Positions 55,113 to 64,000 of a stretch of DNA of 64,000 bases are shown in pieces; positions within the stretch are counted from its first letter, which is position 1; each line of letters opens with the position of its first letter. The position numbers and the translations under genes were made by a program. The stretch lies in assembly GCF_016890225.1 (NCBI RefSeq), contig NZ_JAFELM010000022.1, forward strand, positions 1 to 64,000. Reading direction: 5' to 3'. Origin of the DNA: Bacillus suaedaesalsae (GTDB taxonomy: Bacteria > Bacillota > Bacilli > Bacillales > SA4). The notes under the pieces are model-generated. The model had not been told where the DNA came from and did no database searches. It saw only the letters and a program-made list of their open reading frames with translations.

Positions 55113-56867
55113 ATGCGTAAAACAAAAATTGTTTGTACGATAGGTCCAGCAAGTGAAACAGTTGAAAAGCTTACTCAATTAATAGAATCAGGAATGAATG
55201 TAGCGAGATTGAACTTTTCTCATGGTGATTATGAGGAGCATGGTGCTAGAATCCAAAATATTAGAGAAGCTTCAAAACAAACAGGGAAAACGGTTGCCAT
55301 CCTTCTAGATACAAAAGGTCCTGAAATTCGTACGAATACATTCGAAAACGGAACGGCTGAATTAGTAGCAGGAAAAGAAGTATCCATTTCGATGCAAGAA
55401 GTTGTGGGAACAGCAGAAAGATTTTCAGTTACATATCACGGACTAATTGATGATGTCCATGTAGGATCAAAAATCCTATTAGATGACGGACTAATTGAAT
55501 TAGAGGTTATTGGAAAGACAGATACTGATATTCAAACAAAGATTTTAAATAGCGGAACGATCAAAAACAAAAAGGGAGTTAACGTTCCAAATGTGAAAGT
55601 GAAACTTCCAGGTATGACCGAAAAGGATGCAAACGATATCCGCTTTGGTATTCAGCAAGGTGTTGATTTCATCGCAGCATCTTTCGTTCGTCGTGCATCT
55701 GATGTTCTTGAAATTCGGGAGCTTCTTGAGGAAAACAAGGCATCCCATATTGCCATTATTCCTAAGATCGAGAACCAAGAAGGTGTAGACAATATTGATG
55801 AAATTCTAGAAGTTTCAGACGGTCTTATGGTTGCGCGTGGTGACCTTGGTGTTGAAATTCCTGCTGAGGAAGTACCGTTAGTACAGAAAGAACTAATTAA
55901 AAAGTGTAATGCACTAGGTAAGTCAGTTATTACGGCTACTCAAATGTTAGACTCTATGCAACGTAACCCACGCCCAACTAGAGCAGAAGCAAGTGACGTG
56001 GCTAATGCCATCTTTGATGGAACTGATGCAATTATGCTCTCAGGTGAAACGGCTGCAGGAAGCTATCCAGTGGAATCTGTGAAAACAATGAATAATATTG
56101 CAACACGAGCAGAGCAAGCACTTCAATACAAAGAAATATTACAAAATAGAAGCAAAATTAGCGGTAACACCATTACGGATGCGATTGGTCAGTCTGTTGC
56201 TCATACAGCATTGAACTTAGATGCGTCAGCAATTGTTACACCAACAGAAAGTGGACATACAGCACGCATGATTTCCAAATATCGTCCGAAGGCACCAATC
56301 ATTGCAGTAACATCTGATTCTGGTGTACAACGTCGTCTTTCTCTAGTTTGGGGAGTAATGGCGCAGCTTGGGGAAGAAGCAAGCACAACAGATGAAATGC
56401 TTGAGCTTTCAGTTCAACAAGCAATGAATACTGGTCTCATTACACACGGTGACCTAATTGTCATAACAGCTGGTGTTCCAGTAGGCGAAACGGGTACTAC
56501 GAACTTAATGAAGGTACATGTAGTAGGAGACATCATCACAAAAGGTCAAGGTATAGGCAGAAAAACTGCATTCGGTAAAGTTGTCGTTGCAAACAGCGGA
56601 GCGGAAGCAAACGAGAAAATGAAAGAAGGCAACATTCTCGTAACAAACAGTACAGACCGTGATATGATGGCAGCACTCGAAAGGGCTGTCGCTCTAATTG
56701 TGGAAGAAGGTGGCTTAACAAGTCACGCAGCAGTCGTAGGATTAAGTCTAGGTATTCCTGTAATTGTTGGAGTAGAAGATGCAACAAGCATCTTAAAGGA
56801 TGGTCAAGACGTGACAGTTGATGCTTCACGGGGCACAATTTATAGCGGACACGCAAGCGTTCTGTAA
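55113..56867 (+). CDS. pyk: Pyruvate kinase Pyk
   Basis: Pyruvate kinase makes pyruvate and ATP from phosphoenolpyruvate. The 584-residue protein is the Bacillus long form: catalytic core with [11 protein letters not shown] at the start, [13 protein letters not shown] near 28-40, the metal-binding [14 protein letters not shown] near 210-223, and [20 protein letters not shown] near 269-288; it ends with the extra PEP-utiliser-like C-terminal domain (about 475-584), with [20 protein letters not shown]. Ribosome site agggaagtg. Confidence 0.97.
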   Translation: MRKTKIVCTIGPASETVEKLTQLIESGMNVARLNFSHGDYEEHGARIQNIREASKQTGKTVAILLDTKGPEIRTNTFENGTAELVAGKEVSISMQEVVGTAERFSVTYHGLIDDVHVGSKILLDDGLIELEVIGKTDTDIQTKILNSGTIKNKKGVNVPNVKVKLPGMTEKDANDIRFGIQQGVDFIAASFVRRASDVLEIRELLEENKASHIAIIPKIENQEGVDNIDEILEVSDGLMVARGDLGVEIPAEEVPLVQKELIKKCNALGKSVITATQMLDSMQRNPRPTRAEASDVANAIFDGTDAIMLSGETAAGSYPVESVKTMNNIATRAEQALQYKEILQNRSKISGNTITDAIGQSVAHTALNLDASAIVTPTESGHTARMISKYRPKAPIIAVTSDSGVQRRLSLVWGVMAQLGEEASTTDEMLELSVQQAMNTGLITHGDLIVITAGVPVGETGTTNLMKVHVVGDIITKGQGIGRKTAFGKVVVANSGAEANEKMKEGNILVTNSTDRDMMAALERAVALIVEEGGLTSHAAVVGLSLGIPVIVGVEDATSILKDGQDVTVDASRGTIYSGHASVL

Positions 56868-56894
56868 TAACTAAACAAAAAATATGATATATTG

Positions 56895-56932
56895 TAGAGA
56901 AGGGGACATGCCCTTCTCTATTTTCTTTTGAA
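56895..56932 (+). terminator. Terminator of pyk
   Basis: A 10-bp stem (tagagaaggg with cccttctcta) is followed by TTTTCTTTT. Confidence 0.9.
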
Positions 56933-56944
56933 CGGAGGTACGTG

Positions 56945-57337
56945 ATGTTTCGACTATTACTCGCATTTATTATAATTGTTCCTGCACTTGAAATTGGTAT
57001 ATTAATAATGGCTGGTAAAACAATAGGACCGATTCCTACAATATTGTTAATCATCGCTACAGGTGTTATTGGAGCGTGGTTAGCAAAAAATCAAGGAATT
57101 CGTGCCATCGAGCAAGTAAGATATCAAATGTCCCGTGGTCAAATGCCAGGAGAAGCAATTATCGATGGCCTATGTATTTTAGTAGGTGGCGTATTACTTC
57201 TTACCCCTGGATTTATCACAGATACAATAGGGTTTATCTTGCTTTTTCCTGCTTCTCGAAAAGTAGTGAAGCCGTATATTTTAAAATGGATTCGTGATTA
57301 TATGGATCGCCGTACTGTTACGATTATACGCCGATGA
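56945..57337 (+). CDS. fxsA: FxsA-family membrane protein (YtzA)
   Basis: The 130-residue protein has FxsA signatures: PALEIGILIMAGKTIGPIPT (about 13-32), GVIGAWLAKNQGIRAIEQV near 40-58, GEAIIDGLCILVGGVLLLTP near 70-89 with three membrane helices, and a basic cytoplasmic tail. FxsA relatives suppress F-plasmid exclusion in E. coli; the role in Bacillus is unknown. ATG at 56945 follows cggaggt with 5-nt spacing. A terminator follows closely. Confidence 0.9.
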   Translation: MFRLLLAFIIIVPALEIGILIMAGKTIGPIPTILLIIATGVIGAWLAKNQGIRAIEQVRYQMSRGQMPGEAIIDGLCILVGGVLLLTPGFITDTIGFILLFPASRKVVKPYILKWIRDYMDRRTVTIIRR

Positions 57338-57340
57338 TTT

Positions 57341-57365
57341 AAAAAGCCTTTTGGGGCTTTTTTTG
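57341..57365 (+). terminator. Terminator of fxsA
   Basis: A 7-bp stem (aaaagcc with ggctttt) is followed by TTTTG. Confidence 0.88.
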
Positions 57366-57400
57366 TTAGGGCTATTTTAAAAGGGAGAATGAGAGTTGAG

Positions 57401-57612
57401 TCGTTGAATTATTAATATTTCGTTGAATTAGAGTAAAGTGTTGTTGGAAAAGAAAGATAATTAAGCGAAATACAGAGAATTCGCCGAATATAAATTTAAT
57501 TTCGCCGAATAAATGTGAAAAATCGCCGGAAAGTTTAATGATTTCGCCGAATTAAGTATATTCCATTGAATATCGTTTGCAATCGTTGGAAAAATACTAT
57601 GTTTTTGCGAAA
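57401..57612 (+). repeat. Degenerate array of a TCGCCGAA motif, period about 21 bp
   Basis: Cores start near 57401, 57420, 57442, 57463, 57481, 57502, 57523, 57544, 57562, 57583 and 57605. The central four units are the cleanest (tcgccgaat, tcgccgaat, tcgccggaa, tcgccgaat) at exact 21-bp steps. The outer units are decayed (tcgttgaa, tgttgga). It lies between fxsA and the NERD gene; the remaining 57613-57763 contains only leader sequence. Confidence 0.82.
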
Positions 57613-57763
57613 TTATAGTCTACTTTAACAATAAAAAAGTAAAAATGATACTGAATTCACCCCGTTTTAGATGAATATGGAGGTAAGTAATCTATTTATT
57701 AATGTTTGCTAGAAGTTTTATCTCTTGCTTTAATTGAATCGATTAAAACAAGAAGGTGATTTC

Positions 57764-58726
57764 ATGAATGAGAAAGAGAAAGATTTACCGCTTTATTTAG
57801 AAAAGTTGCAGGCTTTAGAACGAAGATTATCCCCTAATCATCCTAGGTATCAAACAGTAGTTGAATCCTATTCAAGAAGTATAGCGGGGTATAAGGGTGA
57901 GAAATCACTAGATTATTATCTTAGTTTCTTATCCAAAGATAACTATACGGTTCTACATAATATTAGGTTACATAACGGGGTGTATTACTTTCAAATCGAT
58001 TATTTACTAATAACGGAAAAGTATATCTTACTAATTGAGGTTAAGAATTATGCTGGTGTGTTACATTATGATCCTCATTTTCACCAGCTAATCCGAACAA
58101 TGAATGGTAAAGAAGTAGCTTTACCGGATCCACTTTCGCAAATTGAAAGACAAAAATTTCAACTTCTCACTCTACTAACTAAAAGGAAATACCCCTATAC
58201 TCCTATTGAAACATTAGCTGTAATAAGCAATCCTTTAACTATACTGAAAACCTCCAATAATCAAGAGGATATCTCGCGAAAACTTATTCATAGCGGGAAT
58301 CTAGCAAGAAGGTTAAAGGAGATTGACGATAAATATAAGGAAACTAGATTGAGTTCAAAGGAAATAAAAAATTTATCGAAGTACTTATTAAAAATTAATC
58401 AGTCAGTTAAGCTTGATATTCTTGAAAAATTTAATATAAGTCAACAGGAACTTTTGACAGGTGTCCAATGTCCAGCATGTGGTGCATTACCTATGAAAAG
58501 ATTGCATGGTAAATGGCTGTGTCAGATATGTAAGAACAAATCAAAAAATGCGCATCAAATAGCACTAAGAGATTTCAGCCTATTAATAAACGAAACAATA
58601 ACCAATAAGGAAGCAAGGGAATTCTTAAGGTTAGATTCAGATGCAACAACGAAAAGGATACTTACATCACTAAACATTCCCTTTACCGGGGTTACTAAAG
58701 ATAGAAGATATTATATTGAAATGTAA
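57764..58726 (+). CDS. NERD-domain protein (nuclease-related)
   Basis: The 320-residue protein has a NERD domain, a PD-(D/E)XK-like fold: GYKGEKSLDYYL near 42-53 (E46), FQIDYLLI with D79, and IEVKNYAG with E92 and K94, the metal-binding pattern. A C-terminal zinc-ribbon-like segment (CPACGALPMKRLHGKWLCQIC, about 237-257, split pairs CxxC and CxxC) suggests nucleic-acid binding. The function is unknown; NERD genes are found in DNA processing and defence contexts. ATG at 57764 follows aaggtgat, and a TTG 30 nt earlier is disfavoured. Confidence 0.85.
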   Translation: MNEKEKDLPLYLEKLQALERRLSPNHPRYQTVVESYSRSIAGYKGEKSLDYYLSFLSKDNYTVLHNIRLHNGVYYFQIDYLLITEKYILLIEVKNYAGVLHYDPHFHQLIRTMNGKEVALPDPLSQIERQKFQLLTLLTKRKYPYTPIETLAVISNPLTILKTSNNQEDISRKLIHSGNLARRLKEIDDKYKETRLSSKEIKNLSKYLLKINQSVKLDILEKFNISQQELLTGVQCPACGALPMKRLHGKWLCQICKNKSKNAHQIALRDFSLLINETITNKEAREFLRLDSDATTKRILTSLNIPFTGVTKDRRYYIEM

Positions 58727-58753
58727 AAAAAAGAGCCCCCAAAAAGAGACTCC
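58727..58753 (-). terminator. Terminator of ytvI (minus strand)
   Basis: On the minus strand gagtc pairs with ggctc (one G-U pair) and is followed by an eight-base U-run, directly after the ytvI stop codon. The stem is short. Confidence 0.55.
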
Positions 58754-59872
58754 TTAAACAACTTTTTTTCCAATTATATAATTCCAAATATCTTTAAATA
58801 CATTTGCGCTATGTAAGGTTTTACCGATTACTAACACAACTGGGCCGATAATTAATCCCAGGAACCCAAATAGCTTGTACCCAACAAATAGAGCAACCAG
58901 TGTTGCAAGCGGGTCTAATCCGATACTAGATGATAATATTTTCGGTTCCATGATTTGTCTTTGAACGATAACGATAACATATAATACTGATAATCCAATC
59001 GTAAAAGCGATGTCACCTGTAAAAAATGAATAGATAATCCATGGGACGAAGATAAGTCCCGTTCCTAAGTATGGAAGTATATCGACAATCCCAATGATGA
59101 GTGCAATCGTAATGGCATATTCTACTCGTAAAAACAGTAAACCTATTAATACGATAACTGTTGTGATTGAAATTAATGTTGCTTGTGCTTTAATAAATCC
59201 GAATAATGCTTTCCTTAAGTCAGTAAATACAGTTCTTCCACTTTCTTTTGCTTTCCTTGGAAGAAGGGAGGCAAAGCGTCTTCTTAAGCTGTCCCAGTCT
59301 TTACTGATAAAGAAGGTTGCTAATAAGACGAAAATGATGACAGTCGCGAAATTTGGAATCCAGCCAACAGCTGCTGGAATACTCGTTAAAATGTTTTCGA
59401 GTACATCTTTACCAGAACTAATAATGTTAGCGGCAAAGCTTTCAATATTTGTGCTGATCGTTTCTTTCTGACCTGGATCTAAGTTTTCAAATGTGTTCGC
59501 TAGTTGATTATAAAACGGAATAATCTGTCCAGCGAAAAATTGTTCTAAGTATTCAACTAGCTTTTCAAAATGTTGAGGAACATTTGCAGCAAGATAGTTG
59601 GAGCCGCTAATTATCTCTGCGATTAATAGAGTTAACAGTCCTGCAAAAACAGCGAAAACAAGAATAATAACTAGAAAGACTGACAAATATCTAGGTATCT
59701 TTGCTTTCTTTTCAAAAAGTGTTACAAGCGGGTTAATCATATAAGCGATGATTAAGGCAATAATAAACGGGTATGTAACAGTGGATACATGATAAAAAGC
59801 AAGAAATCCCAAGATAACAATTGCAATCACCAAAAGAGATCTTAATATTTGATGTACTAAACCTAAATTCAA
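58754..59872 (-). CDS. ytvI: AI-2E family permease, sporulation protein YtvI
   Basis: The 372-residue membrane protein has about eight helices: two pairs at the N-terminus (IVILGFLAFYHVS, FIIALIIAYMINPLVTLFEK), a central soluble part and a C-terminal bundle with GIVDILPYLGTGLIFVPWII and LDPLATLVALFVGYKLFGFLG, the AI-2E family pattern. B. subtilis YtvI carries the label sporulation integral membrane protein. Start TTG at 59872, 8 nt after AAAGGAGG. It is divergent from ytwI. Confidence 0.9.
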   Translation of the reverse strand: MNLGLVHQILRSLLVIAIVILGFLAFYHVSTVTYPFIIALIIAYMINPLVTLFEKKAKIPRYLSVFLVIILVFAVFAGLLTLLIAEIISGSNYLAANVPQHFEKLVEYLEQFFAGQIIPFYNQLANTFENLDPGQKETISTNIESFAANIISSGKDVLENILTSIPAAVGWIPNFATVIIFVLLATFFISKDWDSLRRRFASLLPRKAKESGRTVFTDLRKALFGFIKAQATLISITTVIVLIGLLFLRVEYAITIALIIGIVDILPYLGTGLIFVPWIIYSFFTGDIAFTIGLSVLYVIVIVQRQIMEPKILSSSIGLDPLATLVALFVGYKLFGFLGLIIGPVVLVIGKTLHSANVFKDIWNYIIGKKVV

Positions 59873-60149
59873 TCAGAATCCTCCTTTTCTCTCTAGCTTG
59901 GGTAATAGCTATGCTTATGCTGTATTTACAAATGTCTCTGCAAAGCATCAGTAATGAAGCCATCCCTATTAAAGAGGAAGTTCAAACAAGACTTTGAACA
60001 AGCATCTTTAGTAATATTTTACATTGAAGAGGCAATGAAATAAAGGGGAAACTTTATCGTTTATAGGCACATTGCTTGTTGAGTAAAAAAAAATTGTGCT
60101 AACATAAGTATGCTTCCCACTCTGCTAAAGGAAAAGGAAGGTGACATCA

Positions 60150-60608
60150 GTGCTTTCACAGCCGGTTTTCTTTCTTGCAATTTTATTCTTAATCGGTCTT
60201 CTTGCGAAAAATCAGTCTCTATTAATTGCTGTCGGTTTTTTATTTGTTATTAAAATAATAGGACTTGGGGATAAAGTATTTCCTCATATCCAGACGAAGG
60301 GAATTAACTGGGGTGTTACAGTTATAACAATAGCCGTCCTGGTTCCGATTGCAACAGGTGAGATCGGCTTTAAGCAATTAGGAGAGGCACTAAAATCAGC
60401 GTACGCATGGGTTGCGATTGCTTCAGGTGTTGCTGTTGCCTTAATAGCAAAAAGCGGATTAGTACTATTAAAGGAAGATCCTCATATTACAGTTGCGTTG
60501 GTATTTGGCACGGTATTATCCGTTGCACTATTTAATGGTGTTGCTGTTGGTCCTTTAATCGGAGCAGGCATTGCATATATTGCAATGAAATTTATGGAGC
60601 TTTTTTAG
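60150..60608 (+). CDS. ytwI: DUF441 membrane protein YtwI
   Basis: The 152-residue UPF0756/DUF441 protein has about four transmembrane segments (5-25, 55-75, 82-105 and 115-145), with LFLIGLLAKNQSLLIAVGFL and PHITVALVFGTVLSVALFNG. GTG at 60150 is chosen because AAGGAAGG is about 9 nt upstream and an earlier GTG abuts the site. Position upstream of citZ matches B. subtilis. Function unknown. Confidence 0.9.
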   Translation: MLSQPVFFLAILFLIGLLAKNQSLLIAVGFLFVIKIIGLGDKVFPHIQTKGINWGVTVITIAVLVPIATGEIGFKQLGEALKSAYAWVAIASGVAVALIAKSGLVLLKEDPHITVALVFGTVLSVALFNGVAVGPLIGAGIAYIAMKFMELF

Positions 60609-60685
60609 CAATTATTTTATTGTATTTAATTATTAAATTTGTTTTTGCGTTATAATATTCTTGAGAAGTAATTTCCTCCTAGCGA

Positions 60686-60714
60686 TTCACAAAAATCTGA
60701 TAATTGTTTATAAT
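60686..60714 (+). promoter_or_regulatory. Candidate sigma-A promoter of the citZ operon
   Basis: TTCACA (60686-60691) and TATAAT (60709-60714) are 17 nt apart. It implies a leader of about 170 nt before citZ. Confidence 0.65.
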
Positions 60715-60784
60715 GGGAGATGGGTGCAAGCAGTGAGAAATCAAGACATGCTTAGCACATGACTCATCCTTCTTACATATGTCA

Positions 60785-60811
60785 TGATAAACACGAGGAA
60801 TAAGTTTATCA
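60785..60811. promoter_or_regulatory. Dyad in the citZ leader, candidate operator or attenuator
   Basis: tgataaac (60785-60792) and gtttatca (60804-60811) form a perfect 8-bp inverted repeat, followed by cgatttttt. It could be a CcpC-type operator (ATAA / TTAT half-sites, spacing not the canonical 7) or a weak intrinsic terminator acting as attenuator. Confidence 0.4.
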
Positions 60812-60832
60812 CGATTTTTTGTTTTTTATAAA

Positions 60833-60847
60833 ATGTAAGCATTTACG
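60833..60847 (+). promoter_or_regulatory. cre-like site in the citZ leader
   Basis: ATGTAAGCATTTACG fits WTGNAANCGNWNNCW at 13 of 15 positions, with CA replacing the central CG. It would sit in the transcribed leader, as for roadblock repression by CcpA. Confidence 0.4.
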
Positions 60848-60890
60848 TTTTTAACGGGATGGAAATATTCTAGCAAAAGGAGAGGTTAAA

Positions 60891-62009
60891 ATGACAGCAA
60901 CACGTGGTCTTGAAGGAGTTGTAGCAACAACTTCTGCTATTAGTTCTATTATTGATGATGTTCTAACGTATGCAGGGTACAATATTGATGACCTTGCTGA
61001 ACATGCTAGTTTTGAAGAGGTAATCTATTTATTATGGCATGGTAAACTACCTAATCAAGCAGAGTTAGATGAACTGACAAAACAATTAGCTAAAAATTCA
61101 GTTCTTCCACAAGGAGTTCTTGATCACTTCAAGACATATCCAATTGATAAAGTTCACCCAATGGGAGCAATTCGTACAGCTGTATCCCTATTAGGATTAT
61201 ATGATGAAGAGCAAGAAGTGATGGATGAGGCTGCGAACTATAACAAAGCAATCCGCCTGCAAGCTCAACTTCCTGCAATCGTTGCAGCATTCTCTAGAAT
61301 TAGAAAAGGATTAGAGCCAGTCGCTCCAAAAGCTGACTTAGGTCTTGCTGCGAACTTCCTTTATATGTTGACTGGTAATGAACCGGATGCAGTTGCCGTT
61401 CATTCATTAAACACTGCTCTAGTTCTACATGCTGATCATGAGTTAAATGCTTCAACGTTTACTGCTCGTGTATGTGTAGCTACACTATCAGATGTATACT
61501 CTGGAGTAACTTCAGCTATCGGAGCATTAAAAGGTCCATTACATGGTGGAGCGAACGAGCAAGTAATGAAGATGCTTTCTGAAATTGGCGATGTAGCAAA
61601 TGTTGAGTCATACTTAGCAAATAAGTTTGCTAATAAGGAAAAAATTATGGGCTTCGGACATCGTGTATATCAAAATGGTGACCCGCGTGCAAAACATCTT
61701 AAAAAGATGTCAAAAGAATTAACGGCTATGACTGGTGAGCCAAAGTTATATGAAATGTCTGTGAAAATTGAAGAAATCGTAACCTCTACAAAAGGTATTC
61801 CTGCAAACGTAGATTTCTATTCTGCTTCAGTATATGATAGCTTAGGGATTGACCATGACCTGTTCACACCAATTTTTGCTGTAAGTCGTGTATCTGGTTG
61901 GATCGCACATATCTTAGAGCAATACAAGAACAACCGTATTATCCGTCCACGTGCTGAATACACAGGACCAAATAAGCAAGTTTATGTACCAATCGAGCAA
62001 AGAGCTTAA
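60891..62009 (+). CDS. citZ: Citrate synthase CitZ
   Basis: CitZ condenses acetyl-CoA and oxaloacetate to citrate, entry to the TCA cycle. The 372-residue type II bacterial enzyme shows YLLWHGKLP near 46-54, the catalytic histidines in LVLHADHELNAST near 181-193 and GFGHRVYQNGDPRAKHL near 255-271, and an aspartate in NVDFYSASVYDSLGI near 306-320. First gene of citZ-icd-mdh. Ribosome site aaaggagagg. Confidence 0.98.
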   Translation: MTATRGLEGVVATTSAISSIIDDVLTYAGYNIDDLAEHASFEEVIYLLWHGKLPNQAELDELTKQLAKNSVLPQGVLDHFKTYPIDKVHPMGAIRTAVSLLGLYDEEQEVMDEAANYNKAIRLQAQLPAIVAAFSRIRKGLEPVAPKADLGLAANFLYMLTGNEPDAVAVHSLNTALVLHADHELNASTFTARVCVATLSDVYSGVTSAIGALKGPLHGGANEQVMKMLSEIGDVANVESYLANKFANKEKIMGFGHRVYQNGDPRAKHLKKMSKELTAMTGEPKLYEMSVKIEEIVTSTKGIPANVDFYSASVYDSLGIDHDLFTPIFAVSRVSGWIAHILEQYKNNRIIRPRAEYTGPNKQVYVPIEQRA

Positions 62010-62086
62010 TTTATAATTTACAATTGGTTAGAAGTGAATAAGTCTTCTAACCGTTATACTTAATATTAACTTGGGGGTAAATAGCA

Positions 62087-63358
62087 ATGACACAAGGTGA
62101 AAAAATTACAGTTGTTAACGGAACACTTAACGTACCAAATAATCCTATCATTCCTTACATCGAAGGAGACGGAATCGGTCCGGATATTTGGGCAGCAGCT
62201 TCAAAAGTATTAGAAGCAGCAGTTGATAAAGCTTACAATGGCGAAAAGTCAATTGTTTGGAAAGAAGTATTAGCTGGTGAAAAGGCATTCAATCAAACAG
62301 GCGAGTGGTTACCAAGCGAAACGCTAGATGTTATTCGTGAATACATAATCGCAATTAAAGGTCCTCTTACAACACCAATCGGTGGTGGGATTCGTTCTTT
62401 AAACGTTGCATTACGTCAAGAGCTTGACCTTTTCGTATGTTTACGTCCAGTTCGTTATTTCCAAGGTGTACCTTCACCTGTAAAACGTCCTGAAGATACA
62501 GACATGGTTATTTTCCGTGAAAATACTGAAGATATTTATGCTGGTATCGAGTATAAGAGTGGTTCAGAAGAAGTTCAAAAGCTTATCAACTTCCTTCAAA
62601 ATGAAATGGGCGTAAACAAGATCCGTTTCCCTGAAACTTCTGGTATCGGTATTAAGCCAGTTTCTGCAGAAGGAACAAAGCGTTTAGTACGCGCTGCAAT
62701 TAATTATGCAATTAATGAAGGCCGTAAGTCTGTAACATTAGTTCATAAAGGAAACATCATGAAGTTTACTGAAGGTGCTTTCAAGAACTGGGGTTATGAA
62801 TTAGCTGAACAAGAGTTTGGAGATAAAGTATTTACTTGGGCAGAATACGACCGTATCGTAGAAGCTGAAGGTAAAGATGTTGCTAACAAAGCACAAGCTG
62901 ATGCTGAAGCAGCTGGAAAGATTATCATCAAGGATTCTATCGCTGATATCTTCTTACAACAAATACTAACTCGTCCAAGTGAGTTCGATGTTGTTGCAAC
63001 AATGAACTTAAATGGTGATTACATTTCTGACGCACTAGCTGCTCAAGTTGGTGGTATCGGAATCGCTCCTGGAGCAAATATTAACTATGAAACTGGTCAT
63101 GCAATCTTTGAAGCAACTCATGGTACTGCACCTAAGTATGCGGGTCTAGATAAGGTTAACCCTTCATCAGTACTTCTATCTGGAGTATTAATGTTAGAAC
63201 ACCTTGGTTGGCATGAAGCTGCTAAGCTTGTTATGGATTCAGTTGAAAAGACAATTGCATCTAAAGTTGTAACTTACGACTTCGCACGTTTAATGGATGG
63301 TGCAACTGAAGTTAAGTGTTCTGAATTCGGAGATGCATTAATTAACAATATGGCATAA
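62087..63358 (+). CDS. icd: Isocitrate dehydrogenase (NADP), Icd
   Basis: Icd oxidatively decarboxylates isocitrate to 2-oxoglutarate with NADP. The 423-residue enzyme has [13 protein letters not shown] near 25-37, the substrate site [20 protein letters not shown] near 100-119 with the regulatory serine, [11 protein letters not shown] near 145-155, and the NADP region [19 protein letters not shown] near 343-361. It lies 77 nt after citZ without a terminator, with gggggta before the ATG. Confidence 0.98.
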   Translation: MTQGEKITVVNGTLNVPNNPIIPYIEGDGIGPDIWAAASKVLEAAVDKAYNGEKSIVWKEVLAGEKAFNQTGEWLPSETLDVIREYIIAIKGPLTTPIGGGIRSLNVALRQELDLFVCLRPVRYFQGVPSPVKRPEDTDMVIFRENTEDIYAGIEYKSGSEEVQKLINFLQNEMGVNKIRFPETSGIGIKPVSAEGTKRLVRAAINYAINEGRKSVTLVHKGNIMKFTEGAFKNWGYELAEQEFGDKVFTWAEYDRIVEAEGKDVANKAQADAEAAGKIIIKDSIADIFLQQILTRPSEFDVVATMNLNGDYISDALAAQVGGIGIAPGANINYETGHAIFEATHGTAPKYAGLDKVNPSSVLLSGVLMLEHLGWHEAAKLVMDSVEKTIASKVVTYDFARLMDGATEVKCSEFGDALINNMA

Positions 63359-63373
63359 TTATATAAAACGAAG

Positions 63374-63403
63374 CAAAAGGAAGTTAATCTTAACTTCCTT
63401 TTG
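63374..63403 (+). other. Hairpin between icd and mdh
   Basis: A 13-bp stem (63374-63386 with 63391-63403) has a 4-nt loop and only a short T-stretch inside its 3' arm. It may be a partial terminator or an mRNA-stability element that separates icd and mdh levels. Confidence 0.6.
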
Positions 63404-63452
63404 TGCTAATGTGAGTTACACTCTTGACAACAAGAAAAGAGGGGGTTTTGAA

Positions 63453-64000
63453 ATGGCTGGGATTAAACGTAGAAAGATTTCTGTAATCGGTGCTGGTTTT
63501 ACTGGCGCAACTACTGCATTAATGGCTGCTCAGAAGGAACTTGGAGATATTGTATTAGTCGATATTCCAAATTTAGAAAACCCAACTAAAGGGAAAGCTC
63601 TTGATATGTTAGAGGCAAGTCCTGTTCAAGGCTTTGATGCAAATATCGTCGGTACTTCTGATTATATGGATACTGCAAACTCGGATGTTGTAGTTATTAC
63701 AGCTGGGATTGCTCGTAAGCCAGGTATGAGCCGTGACGATTTAGTTAGCACAAATGCCAAGATCATGAAAAGTGTAACTCAAGAAATTGTTAAACATTCT
63801 CCAGAATGTATTATTATTGTCTTAACAAATCCTGTTGATGCGATGACATACACAGTGTTTAAAGAATCTGGTTTTCCGAAGACACGTGTAATAGGTCAAT
63901 CAGGTGTGCTTGACACCGCTCGTTTCCGGACATTCGTGGCTCAAGAATTGAATCTATCTGTGAAGGACATAACTGGATTTGTTCTTGGTGGACATGGTGA
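63453..64000 (+). CDS. mdh: Malate dehydrogenase Mdh (partial, runs off the window)
   Basis: Only the first 182 codons are present. Mdh oxidises malate to oxaloacetate with NAD. Visible are the Rossmann motif [15 protein letters not shown] near 10-24, [18 protein letters not shown] near 36-53, [17 protein letters not shown] near 80-96 with substrate arginines, [10 protein letters not shown] near 121-130 and [13 protein letters not shown] near 147-159. The window ends in the GGHGD catalytic region. ATG follows agaggggg. Third gene of the TCA operon. Confidence 0.96.
   Translation, partial: MAGIKRRKISVIGAGFTGATTALMAAQKELGDIVLVDIPNLENPTKGKALDMLEASPVQGFDANIVGTSDYMDTANSDVVVITAGIARKPGMSRDDLVSTNAKIMKSVTQEIVKHSPECIIIVLTNPVDAMTYTVFKESGFPKTRVIGQSGVLDTARFRTFVAQELNLSVKDITGFVLGGHG

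Overview
This 64-kb window looks like core chromosome of a spore-forming, low-GC Gram-positive bacterium of the Bacillaceae (Bacillus sensu lato). The evidence is low GC, strong AAGGAGG-type ribosome sites, frequent TTG and GTG starts, and sporulation genes (an alpha/beta SASP, ytfJ/gerW, ytrHI, ytpI, ytvI, a ytxK-like gene). The gene order follows the Bacillus subtilis 'yt' region: msrC-refZ-hisJ-ezrA-nifS-thiI-sspA-ytcI, then nadK2-sppA-yteJ-ytfI-ytfJ-tpx-ytxK-ackA, then ald, ytkL-ytoI-ytpI-nrnA-ytrIH-dnaE-malic enzyme-accDA-pfkA-pyk-fxsA-ytvI-ytwI-citZ-icd-mdh. The species cannot be named from the sequence alone.

Layout. 1-1870: an IS110-family (IS1111-like) insertion sequence with subterminal inverted repeats and a long structured 3' non-coding end that looks like a bridge/seek RNA gene; it sits inside a dispersed palindromic repeat. 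1976-10452: redox repair, cell-division control (RefZ, EzrA), sulfur transfer to tRNA (NifS-like, ThiI), a spore DNA-binding protein and an acyl-CoA synthetase. 10608-18463: a more variable block (GNAT, YebC-like, threonine aldolase, esterase, membrane protein, MgtC, TolB-like, DeoD). 18591-21684: a mosaic intergenic repeat, then a P1B4 metal-efflux ATPase (PfeT type) behind candidate PerR and Fur boxes. 22029-30953: NAD kinase, SppA, YteJ, YtfIJ, Tpx, YtxK, AckA, EcsC-like and MoaB. 31034-37886: small unknown proteins, a phosphate transporter pair, a GNAT, a second mosaic repeat, an unknown gene with an NCS1 permease, and a small secreted protein. 38132-46280: alanine dehydrogenase, Xaa-Pro peptidase, YtkL, YtoI, NrnA and sporulation membrane proteins. 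46448-64000: DnaE, then malic enzyme, a FadR-type regulator and AccDA (fatty-acid supply), PfkA-Pyk (glycolysis), FxsA, a NERD protein, YtvI, YtwI and the TCA genes citZ-icd-mdh (mdh runs off the end).

Together the right half links glycolysis, malate/pyruvate, malonyl-CoA and the oxidative TCA branch, with candidate operators (cre-like, FadR-like, a citZ leader dyad) at the expected places.

The least ordinary material is non-coding: the IS110 3' RNA with guide-like segments matching its own target and end; two intergenic arrays of a TCGCCGAA-type motif with about 20-21 bp period; a roughly 160-bp inverted-end element in three copies; and a mosaic repeat between convergent genes whose terminal stem shows a compensatory base change.
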